From Rhyzopertha dominica (taxonomy: Eukaryota > Arthropoda > Insecta > Coleoptera > Bostrichidae), in the NCBI GenBank assembly GCA_025024175.1, contig QCXZ01000064.1, forward strand, positions 52,969,325-53,033,324: a DNA stretch of 64,000 bases, given 5' to 3'. A program made the translations under genes and the position numbers. Of the stretch, positions 9,700 to 19,599 are shown piece by piece (position 1 is the stretch's first letter; each line of letters opens with the position of its first letter). The notes beneath the pieces are model-generated. The model made no database searches. It saw only the letters and a program-made list of their open reading frames with translations, and was not told the origin of the DNA.

Positions 9700-12600
9700 T
9701 TCAATTCCTACTGTTTGAAAACATGACCTCGCATCTACGAGTATAGTACGCAGTTTTAGATTCTCAGTTATTGACATAACAAGGGATAGCTTTAAGGAAA
9801 GCTAAATAGGGACTATACAGCATTGATTAGTATCTCGACACGAATAGATGGAAAACCTGGAGGATGCATATAAACATTAATCATTTAGGATACTAGTGCA
9901 CGGTAAGTGATCTACATTATACCAAACTATGCAAATTACATAATAACCACTAGCTAACAGTGTAATCATTAAAGACGTCTTCCATAATGTTGGTAATTTT
10001 CAATTGCCAGTACTCCAAAAAATTGCCGTAAATTAATTTGGTCTTGAGTACTATCCTGAATGTTCCATGCCACTGTTTGGTGTATATTTTAGCATTTTCT
10101 GCTTTACCGTTACCGCACTCAAAAACGGTTTTCTTGTGGCTATTATTTACGTAAACACCAAGTTCAATAGAGAAGAAGATGTGTACATTAACTGCCCTGT
10201 AAGATAATATAGAATTAAATAATAAATATGAACTTTGAAATATAGGGTGAGCGAAATATTACATCATCCAATACCAGCAAGTTACATCCCGTATGTTCGA
10301 AAGCTTATATATAGAAGGCTTCTACGAGAACTTTTCGTGTCATTCTTTTGTATTCACTTCATAATGGTTCGCTCTTACAAACACATTTTTATAATTAGAA
10401 GCATGTCTTCATCTTTTCATTTAAATAATTAATTAGAATTCTGATATTAAANATGCCGACGTTTGAAAGCCTGCATTGCCTTTGGCGCACTAAATATGTT
10501 TTGCTGGCTTCTTTTTCATCTACAAGCTGGGGAATTTCGTTGTACCTTTTTCCTACGCTCATCTTATATGCAGCTGAAATAAGGTTAATGTTATGTACTA
10601 ATTAGATGAATATCCGTTCATGTGTGGAATAAAATATTTATAGTGCAAAGGTTGAGTTAAGCAGGCAATACTCGAAGATGAAGAATAAGACTATAAGGTA
10701 AGTTATAATAAAAAAGCCCGCTATCTTGAGGTCTTAGCCAACAGATATCTTGCCACACAAGCTTAGAATGACTATTATCTCTCTATCTTTCGTGGTTACA
10801 TTCCATTTGATCAGTTTGGAAGGAACAGCAAATGAAATGCAAATTGGTTACCTATATAAAGGTAAATCTACAGAAGAATCCAACCAACCTTAGCTTGTTT
10901 ATCTACCATAGGCTCACCGTCCAAATTACTAAAATATAAATATATAAAATACTAACGCCCATTAAGTTCAATTTTTCCGACGACAATACAAATCCGATTT
11001 TTTGCTACACCACTGAACAAATTTATACAGATGAATAATCAGTATAGCTCTCTTCCTATAGGAAGTAGTTCCCAAAAAGGTAGTTTGCATCATGGCAATG
11101 TATTGCCAATATATGGCACTGCCATTTACTTTTCCTCTAATCGATGGTTTTTTTTGTCCCTTACAGTATTGTTATGCCGATAATCTAGTAAAGNTAACAA
11201 ATTTATTTACTCCAAGGTATTAAATATGCTAAATCAAAACAACTAATTCAAAACATTGCCATCATAACACTACTAATTGAATAGACTGCTATTGGTAACG
11301 CTGCACTGCACTCACTAGAACTTAAAAAGCTTTAAAACCTGGTTCGCTTTTGTTCGCTTGGCTTCGCTCTTATTCAAATCAGACTTCTCGCCATGCCGCC
11401 ATGTGACAACCTCCGCTTTATACGGAGTAGCTTTCCGCCTACGCAACCTTGTCGAATTGAGGTATGAATCCTCAGCAAACTAGAATTGCTAGGTAAGATA
11501 ATAATGATACGAAATATAGATATTGACATGATAAATATTTTCCCTTTTAGGAACAACACCTGTTGGAAGAAATTAGAAGAACACACGAATTTGTATCTAA
11601 ACGAAATTATGTTAATTTAAATCTATTAAATTGGAATAAAAATTTGAACAATAAATTTCTCGTAGTTATTACCGAAGTATTCCCTTAAATAATTGTTAAC
11701 TTAATAGTAATGTTACAGAATGAACCAGTGATTATTGCTTTTCTCTTAAAATTCGTCCAATGACGTAACAGAAGAAGTTTGTTGGCCGTTCTCCAAGGCA
11801 CTGGATTTCTTCATCTCTCGTTAAAGCTTTTACCCAAAAAGGCTCAGATCTATCTTACCGTCATATCCCAAACAACTTCACTGATAATGAAGATTTAAAA
11901 AATCCCGAATTTATATATTTTCAAGACTCAAATTTCTACAGAAAAAAATGTTTAGTCAAACGAGCAACATTTTTACATGTTTGACAGTTTTATAAAATAA
12001 AACAGCATAAAAACCCGAAATACCCCGTATACAAATTACCGGTACAGCAAATATTTTGTATTTCATCAATTTTTATTAAAAACCGAACAACCGTTTTAAA
12101 TTTCAGCAGCAATATAGACTTAACGACTCAATGCAACAAGACGGTAAATGCTTATCGCGAAACTGTTTAATAACTATATAGAACGTCATGATCGGGTATG
12201 CTGTTATCCTCGATGATTGGAGATTCCTTGTATGGGAGGCCCTTAATCTTCTAGGAATAACGCGGTTATCTTTCTGAAGGGATCTGTTCCACCATGAAGG
12301 CAGAGTTACACGATTAAGGATCGTCGACAAAGCCTCAGAGCTTTAAAAGCTTTCTGAAGTGATTTCCAGATAGATAAATCGATTCGTGGTATTCGGCAAC
12401 TATTGGATAAATTTCTATAGGTTGTGCATGAGGCGAAATAGATGGTGGGATAGCAACCCGACTGTAATAACTAGATTACATCTACTTTATAAAGTCTACA
12501 ATGATAAACATAACCTTCAAGGAGGCTTACTATCTTATACATATAGCAAGGGATTTCTTACATATAGAGCCAGCACTAATCAGGACATGACTGCGAAATA

Positions 12601-12790
12601 TACCTACTTATCAATGACACTTAGTATCATTACGCATACAAAAATCAATTTTTTGCTTACCTTTGACTTAAGCAATTTCCACAATACAACTCTTGCTTGC
12701 CAGTACATTGAGAGTATACCTAATTCCTTTAAGCTTTTGAAGTTTCCATCTAGACACATGTTACTACTAGAAAAGTAGTGCAGTGCCGTG
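9700..12790. other. Long stretch without supported features
   Basis: A run of overlapping frames at 12,103-12,330 (minus) and 12,386-12,778 (plus) was examined and not recognised. The block at 12,100-12,340 has slightly higher complexity and could be a worn transposon. Isolated N bases occur at 10,452 and 11,194. Confidence 0.35.
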
Positions 12791-12794
12791 AGTG

Positions 12795-12841
12795 CAGCAG
12801 CAACAACAGCAGCAATAGCAGCAGTAGCAGCAGCAGCAGCA
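12795..12841. repeat. CAG/CAA trinucleotide repeat
   Basis: Interrupted (CAG)n with CAA and TAG units. On the plus strand some units read TAG, so a glutamine tract is broken in the CAG frame; the minus strand gives a cysteine/tyrosine run. It is best treated as a microsatellite. Confidence 0.8.
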
Positions 12842-12859
12842 AAAATGCGCTGTTATTAC

Positions 12860-13250
12860 GACTATGAATGCTTTCAGCATCCATACTCGTAATATAACTC
12901 TATATAATATATATTTTCGGAAAAAACCCACTGTCACTAAACTAAACATTGATAACAAATATCAATATGTAAAAAAATATGACACAAAGTTCAAACAAAT
13001 TATATATAATAAATAAAGATACCAAAAAAATGAGGTAATATAGAAAAAAGGTTCCAACCTAATAAAATCTAAACAAATCAAATTAAAAGACCTACCTAAT
13101 AGATATACACGAGCCACTTGCTAAAAGCAAACTACAAAGCTGCATTCCATATATTACCCGATTTCATAAGTTCAATTGTCACTAATAAAGTTATTGGGTT
13201 GAGAATTTAGAGATCTGTAGATTCCATGTTAGTAGTCAGTAGCAGCTAAT
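12860..13250. other. AT-rich stretch, no feature seen
   Basis: Very AT-rich sequence between the trinucleotide repeat and the small element with a target duplication. No structure was noticed. Confidence 0.4.
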
Positions 13251-13253
13251 TTG

Positions 13254-13442
13254 ATGTTAGCTATAAGTAAGAATTTAGATGGCAATGCCATCTGTCTGCA
13301 TTACACTGACATGATGACAAAGCCACTTAGCTGCTATTATGGAATCTACTTCCTAAATGAAGAGACCTGTTGCCTGACAAATTGGCATGGAACTGCTTAC
13401 TTCAATTTGACAGCAGGCCTCCACGGCATTCCATGTTAGCTA
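13254..13442 (+). mobile_element. Short non-autonomous element with 10-bp target duplication
   Basis: ATGTTAGCTA occurs at 13,254-13,263 and again at 13,433-13,442. It flanks a 169-bp unit (13,264-13,432) whose reverse complement recurs at 21,199-21,369 with roughly 80% identity by eye. The unit starts TAAGTAAGAAT and contains the near-palindrome AGATGGCAATGCCATCT at 13,277-13,293. It encodes nothing and shows no clear terminal inverted repeats. A 10-bp direct duplication fits retroposition of a SINE-like unit or a cut-and-paste MITE. The second copy interrupts a LINE, which proves mobility of the family. Confidence 0.75.
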
Positions 13443-13449
13443 CGTTTTT

Positions 13450-14490
13450 CATTCTAAAACTGATGAGATGATACGATTGCGTAGGAAGGTTCATCTCCTA
13501 TTTTGTATACGTACATGTGATTACTACAGCTTTAGAAGTCGGATTATACCCTCGCAATCGTGTGGTACCTGATTCGCAGCAGATTAGTTCCATCGTTTCT
13601 AGAAATTATCAGTACTCTTGGCAAATTGAAGGAGAAATTTCACGTTTTTAGGAAATAAGCTAGGATGAAAGTACAAATCAATAGAAACCGCGTGCCGCTT
13701 GCCCGAGTTTAATCTGATTTAAAATAAGTTCAAAAATTTAATTTGAAAGTGAATGCGTGCTTCGAATACGTGACGTCACAACACAGAAACACTTAGTAGC
13801 GCAAAGCTGCATTTCACATAAGTAAAAGCACGTACTTAGGGTGCCGTTCGTTCTATGTGGCACTGACACCAGTTTTATACCAACCTGTGGCGTAAATATC
13901 AAATATAGTGGCTGTTTAAATGGCAATAATGGCCGTCGTATCTGTGATCACGATCACGTTTAAACTACGCAAATGTCTCAATAATTATGCAATTATTTTT
14001 AATTTTGTAATTACCTCTCGTTATAGAATCAAACGAACAACATACTTCTGCTGTTTAAACAGAATTTAAAAATTCATGCAACTTCCCCATTCTTGGGTGT
14101 AGCAAAAGCATAGATCAACAGTTTGCCATTTCAAGCAAAAAACGGGTAAAATGGAAAACATTGTCAACACGTTGCCGATGACTTTGATGTATCATTTTCA
14201 TGTATGTCTCTTCACAAAAATATTTTGATATGATATAATTAAATTACTGGATACCAAAATATAAAATTTTCATGCTCAACCGCCTCAACAGTTGATGGAC
14301 AAAGAGAAAACCCGAACGGTGGGAAACAGGTGGGATGCTGGCAACCGTCAACTTGTCAATTTTTAGTTTCTGCATGGGTTTTCCGGTAGTTCAGATCTGG
14401 ACAAATGGAAGTAATTTAGGTAGAAAGTCAACCCTGTACCGTTTAATAACTAATAATTGGTTAATAGACTTCAACATAACCTAGCTTTGC
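13450..14490. other. Stretch without supported features
   Basis: Non-coding on both strands. A CTGATGAG word near 13,464 is not followed by the GAAA core needed for a hammerhead. Confidence 0.4.
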
Positions 14491-15350
14491 GTCANCAAAA
14501 TGGTAAATGNCNGTAGGTAAAATCGATTTTCGATAAATGACATTGAATTGACATTTGACAGATTGTAGCCTAATCGCACATAACGTGGTTAAACAGACGC
14601 CCTGGTTAGCACGCGGTTAACCAGCCATTGCCACTGAAATGAATTTTGAGACACTCAAAAAGCATTATATCTGCCGCAGTTTGATGGCAAACTAAATAAG
14701 ATTCTTTCACAATTAAAAAGGGGTGCCGTTTATATTTTAAACATATATTTGCTAGCAATGTCAATAAAAAGTTTTGGGTATGCGCATTCGCTTTAAAAGG
14801 GAGACAGGTCTTCTATACAGTGCATATGGACCATCTGGGCCGTTTCTCAGATGATCTCAATAGATACGTCTTAGGTACTGCTGGTGGTTTTTTTTAAATA
14901 CCATATTGAAAGGTGTTAAGGACACAAATGCACATGAAACCGTATAGATTTATGAAGAGTGTATTTCTCACCATGGGAAGCTTGTNCGAATAATAAATGA
15001 TACAGGGACTACATTTGCAGCTCACTCTTTCAAGAAACTGTANAACTTTAAATATTCATGTAAAGATAGCTGCAGGAACTCGTAGACCTAATGGAAAAAG
15101 TACTTTGTTTTGTTTATNAGCTGGTATTGANGGGATAGCAACCTATTAGCAACACAGGGAAGTTAAAATTATAATGCGCTTTACCTAAAAAAATCTGCGC
15201 CCTTAGATNTAATATTNTAACTTAAAGGTATTGGCCTAAACGATAGTCCTCCAACTGCAGAAANTANTATGTTGAGTAATGACGTAAATGCTAGAGAATG
15301 TAGCTAACCTTTTCGAAGCTAACAGGGCTAAATGGTNTACAAGCTTTGCT
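14490..15350. other. Low-quality segment with many N bases
   Basis: About a dozen N bases are scattered through this segment, which makes frame calls unreliable. A palindrome (CTGGTTA at 14,602-14,608, inverted at 14,618-14,624, 9-base centre) is the only structure noted. No protein similarity. Confidence 0.5.
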
Positions 15351-15359
15351 AGTCTTCTA

Positions 15360-16215
15360 AAAGCACATTGTAAGGACAGATGTGGCAGTCCCATGCAGAG
15401 TCATCAGTATCCGTATCATTTGTATACCAGAAACCACATTCCTCAGAAATACACATCCTGCAATGCAATAAAGACGTCATCATAAGCTCTATTACATTCA
15501 TTTCTCTACTTAAATCCCCACTGCGGATGGTAATACCGATTGTTTAGGGTAAGCCTCTTATCAAATGCTCCTGCTCGCTCTTGCCGGAAACAGAAAGCAG
15601 CAGACGTTTCCTACTTTTGACTTGCATATTTCATGCAGTCTCCGGGAAGCGCAGTATGCCACATAAATATTTTCTCGTTCTTCTCTCGTTAAAATTCATT
15701 ATTCCGAAGCGGTACTGTCGACTATTGTTCGCAGCACAACCTGCAACTAGCGCAGGGGCGCCCTCTCAGGTTGCTGCTGGCATCAGAATGTAATTCCTGG
15801 CCTTATGCACTCTGAAATACGCCCCGGGCATTGTGAATCACACAAATTACATGGAAATGCTGGCTTTAGGGTGAGATACACCGTACCCGCGAGTTGCGAG
15901 TGGAATGGGCTGTTCGAGAACGAGTTATTAAAAGAACGGTTCTTCATCCCCCTTACAGGCAAAAGCAGTTTGTGGGAGTAATATGCCGGGAACTCGAAGT
16001 AACTGCTTTCTATACATAGATATTTCTCAGTCCTATTTCTATCTATATCTACTTAATGGTTTTGGTTTCATCGGGTGTTCTTAAAAAATACTCGTTGTTA
16101 GGTCGAGATATTTTTTCGCGCGTCTTCTAATTTTTGGGTTTTTTTGTTATTTGTTACTAGTAAATTTGCGGAACCGTTTCTAGATTTCTAAACATAGCAT
16201 TCACTCCTAAACAAA
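15360..16215. other. Stretch without supported features
   Basis: Contains CAGGGGCGCC at 15,752-15,761, the same word that begins one end of the hAT-type element at 61,210-62,405. No partner end was found, so it may be a solo terminus or chance. Confidence 0.35.
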
Positions 16216-16220
16216 AGGCT

Positions 16221-16296
16221 GGTCAGTTCGCTATCACCCTGCGGATAGTTTCGCCCTGTTGGGGCTCATCAGGCAGGGGTAAAGAGCAAACTGACC
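16221..16296 (-). ncRNA. Type I hammerhead ribozyme motif (cleavage site decayed)
   Basis: On the minus strand the conserved core reads CTGATGA (16,272-16,266), then helix II GCCC-CAACA-GGGC, then GAAAC (16,252-16,248). The arms that follow and precede pair as helix I: ACCCCTGC before the core with GCAGGGT after it. After an internal loop, GGTCAGTTTGCT (16,296-16,285) pairs with AGCGAACTGACC (16,232-16,221). Helix III would be the two-base-pair type with a TA loop, but where GTC is expected the sequence is TCC, so the catalytic cleavage dinucleotide is mutated. Known biology: short-helix-III type I hammerheads occur in Penelope-like elements and retrozymes. Here no such element surrounds it. 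A mariner transposase remnant begins about 150 bases away on the opposite strand. Confidence 0.7.
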
Positions 16297-16439
16297 GTGG
16301 CTTTTTTGTTGGGAAGTTGCTTTCAAAATGAACAAAAAGTAAATAGAGTTTGACAATATTTAATTTCATTCTGTCTGGAGTAGTTTCAATGTAAACTTGT
16401 TTTGTGAAGCGAGTTGTTTGCGCAAATATGAAAGTCAAG

Positions 16440-17060
16440 CACCAACAAAAAGTACAGAAGTCATTCATGCTGCACAAGAAATACTCCATGAAGAGCAAAA
16501 AATTTCTATTAGGCATCTGGCATCAGTCCCAACAAGTTGTATTTTCTGTTACCATGTCATCAACTTCTAAGATAAAAGTTCATCTGTACCCATATCCTGT
16601 CCAGTCCGATCAAGAATTACGATCACTATATTATCCTAGAACATTATGTCAATGGCATTTAAATAGCGATATATACAACAAGGAAGTTCTCGAGAAAACT
16701 ATCTATACGGACGAAGCTTGGTGTTACTTGTTTTGCTACAGAAACAAAATATAACAATTTGAATAGTAAAGCATCCTCGTGCCGTGGTGAAAGATCCAAA
16801 AAAGGTAGAAGACTGGACAGCTATGTGCAAAAGAAGAATTATTGGCGCAACTTTCTTTCAAGGGAGGTGTTTTCTTATTAGAAATAACATTGAAATTCAT
16901 TATGGAGGCTGAAAGCATTCACCCTCGTATACTCAAACTCAAATTTTATTTAGTTTTCAGAAAGACTAAATGCAGAACACTGTTAGAGCGAAATCTTTAC
17001 ACCATTCATAGAGAAACTTCATGGTGATGAATTACAAGAGGGCTACATAGTATATAGGGC
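16440..17060 (+). pseudogene. Tc1/mariner-type transposase remnant
   Basis: Plus-strand DDE transposase of the mariner superfamily, broken by frameshifts. The recognisable order is a YPYPVQSDQEL block after the helix-turn-helix region (about 16,578-16,615), YYPRTLCQWHL, and TIYTDEAWCYLFCYRNK with the first catalytic aspartate (about 16,700-16,750). In another frame follow HPRAVVKDPKKVEDW and CKRRIIGATFFQG (about 16,770-16,868), then in a third frame FTPFIEKLHGDELQEGY (about 16,996-17,046). The next expected motif, QQDxAxxHT with the second aspartate, is not there; homology stops at about 17,050. Both terminal repeats are unidentified. It cannot encode an active enzyme. Confidence 0.75.
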
Positions 17061-17220
17061 GGTAACCCTAAGAAACAGTAAAAATTCAGTTTTGGTTAGC
17101 CCTGTAAATAATGGAGAATTTAGTGCAAATCCAGTGGTGTTAGATAACGTGTGCAAAGACGAATTGTTAAATGTATTTAGCAGGAAGGAGGGCATTTCTT
17201 ACAGTTTTTATAATAAATGA
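16996..17220 (+). other. Open frame fusing transposase tail to unrelated sequence
   Basis: A 74-codon frame begins as the mariner segment FTPFIEKLHGDELQEGY and continues without a stop as IVYRAVTLRNSKNSVLV and onward to TGA at 17,218-17,220. The second half has coding-like composition but matches no part of a transposase. It may mark a rearrangement joint at about 17,050, or be chance openness. Confidence 0.3.
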
Positions 17221-17224
17221 TTTT

Positions 17225-18770
17225 AATTGAGAAAATGTGAGTTATTGTTGTTATAGGTACGGTCGGCAGCTATGACCAAACATTGAGATCATGAAGAAAG
17301 TATTGAAGTAAGAGTTTGATGGCTGTTATTGATGAGGGCAGGTGCAAATGATTAAAGTTGTTTGCTTTAAAGACTCCAAAAAATTCAGGTAATGTCAGAA
17401 AGTAAAACAAAAACGAAATGTTAGATTTGTGATCAGTAGTTCTTTTGTGTTATGTAATATTTGTTGCGCATTGTAGCGTGCAGTATTTTATACTGCATTT
17501 GCATTGTTTTGGACAATTATTCTTTGTATTTAATTTATTAACGCTTAACTGAGCCAGCAGACCTTGTCTATTTTTTGAAGGTATGAAAAACCACTGGAAA
17601 TGCGTTAATGGTTGTTAGAATGGATATTAAATTGTTTCACATTTTATTTACTTACTTTCTTACTTTCACGATTGTGGCAATAGGAAATTTTTGCATGCAA
17701 GATGAATTCTATAGGCAGTAAGCTGCTGAAACGCTTGAAATGTGTAATGTGCCTGAAATGTGATCGAATATGTGCTTTAGTTGAAAAATTAGGTTACAAT
17801 TGCATTAAATAAAAGTCCCAAGTCAACCCTATGATTTATTTTCTATGAAAAATGAATCTCTAGGGGTTTCATTTACGTGTATTTCATCGATAACTCTGTA
17901 CAATCGTTTGATATAAATCGACGAACTAAATTCACTTCTTAAAACGATTGCCATGAGTCAGGATTCAACTGAAAATGGATACTGAGTCAATTTCTCGTCA
18001 CCATGTAGTTGGCACTTAAGAACTCACGGTATTTCGTTCCTTCGGCGATGGTACAGTGTTGAATGTTTGTGAAAATTTATTAAACCTTATTCACTTTATG
18101 AAATGAATCTTTATTAACTATTTTAACATCAAAACTGGATAAACGATGCAGAGGGTCATAAAACATACAACATGCAGCATTAAGATAATCCACTCCATCA
18201 AGAAAGGACCAATCAAATTCAGACAACACTGCATATGCATAAGTATAACTGACACTGTAGCGTCATTCGTTGAGGATTTAGGAATAAACGATGGCTATTA
18301 AAGCCTAAAAATAAAATACCATCCTTTTAGCATCGCAGATATCTGCAGTTGGAGTTTAATGGCTTGCTTGGTGGATCATATACATGGCATTTATTTCAGT
18401 TGACACTTTTCGTACGATTTAGTACTTCTATGTCCTGGTCTGACGACCTGTAAATTCACTCTGTGGACAACACTAAGCTCACCACCACATGTAGGTAAAC
18501 CAACTTTCTCAAAACTTTCATCAGAACAATACACACAAAATTTAGAAGATTAAAAAAAAGTAATGCAACAACAGGTAATCAAGCAGCAATACAGTATGAA
18601 ATATATGTGTACAGCATATGCGTTTTCGAGACAGACTGATTTCTTTGTGTACACCTGAACTTTGAACGACCTAATAGGCAATGTAAACACCAGTTCGTGT
18701 TTTCTATGTCTGCTAAAGAAACTTCAACGCTACCTACAAATACGANATGAAATGAAATCTTAAATTAATA
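17225..18770. other. AT-rich stretch, no feature seen
   Basis: No frame above the size cut and no transposon similarity. One N base at 18,746. Confidence 0.4.
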
Positions 18771-18779
18771 ATATTGATT

Positions 18780-19330
18780 TGGAATAGCTTGTATAGTAGC
18801 GTAGTGTACATTTCGTCCTATTTCTTTGATCTCGAACGAAACCTCTACGATTCGAGTTCGCTCAGACTAGTGGATGATGAGGAAACCATTCCGGGGATAT
18901 TACTTGCACGTAATATTTTGAATACTTCTAAAATTCTCGGCACATCCTCCCCTCATTTTAATATTCCAGTCGCGATACGGCTTCAGTGGCCGCGACGTAC
19001 ATGCAACTCAATTATTGTCGGTCTTGTAATCTGGAGTCTACATTCAGCCTTCTATGAATACGTATATTAATTAATATCGGGATTAAAATGTCCCCGGATG
19101 ATTAATTTATTTCCTAATCCTCAGCTAGCCTTCTCGGACAAGGTGTGCGGCCGCGGCGTATACGAAAACTAATCGCTTTAATTCACCATGAGACGTTTAA
19201 TCCGGGATTTGGACATTTTTGCAAGTTACCACCTGTAGGTGGTCAAGTAGTACGTATTTCTAGACAAATCCAAATTAATGATCCTCGCCCAAAGGACCAT
19301 CTAGTGGTAAGAAATAATAATAGTGTCGGA
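18780..19330. promoter_or_regulatory. High-complexity block with homeodomain and E-box palindromes
   Basis: The block contains TATTAATTAATA (about 19,064-19,075), GATTAATTTATTT (about 19,099-19,111), two TAATCC cores of the Bicoid/Otx type (in CCTAATCCTC and TTTAATCCGGG) and ACCACCTGTAGGTGGT (about 19,229-19,244), a near-perfect palindrome carrying an E-box CACCTG. Composition is balanced and CG words are frequent relative to the flanks. Two moderately long frames are open (98 and 62 codons), but neither looks like a protein. Inferred to be regulatory DNA; conservation would be the test. Confidence 0.35.
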
Positions 19331-19466
19331 TAGCCCTCAAAGCACAGACGTTTGCGATGGGCACCGAACCTCCCCNCTCAGTTGTGCCGTAATATTTGCT
19401 TGTTTACGAAGNGTTGAGGCAGNAATCTGTTTCTTATTGCAATCNTGGGTCACTATGTTACTTACA

Positions 19467-19478
19467 CCCCCCCCCCCC
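19467..19478. repeat. Poly-C run
   Basis: Twelve consecutive C bases, preceded by a segment with several N bases. It lies about 130 bases before the first recognisable LINE codons and may mark an assembly difficulty. Confidence 0.7.
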
Positions 19479-19599
19479 ATCCAGTATATACTACTCATAT
19501 ATTACAGGCACAATATAATTTTAAACATTGATTATGGTCATGTAAATACTTCAAGCAAAAAAAAACATCACGACGTAACCAAACAACCAACATTCTGTC

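Noticed and set aside
12386..12778. 130-codon frame on the plus strand
   Set aside because: Amino-acid use is that of AT-rich chance translation (many Tyr, Thr, Leu, Asn), and no family is recognised.
13464..13500. CTGATGAG word suggesting another hammerhead
   Set aside because: No GAAA at the required distance and no helices II or III.
15752..15761. CAGGGGCGCC resembling the hAT end at 61-62 kb
   Set aside because: Only ten bases, no second end and no duplication.
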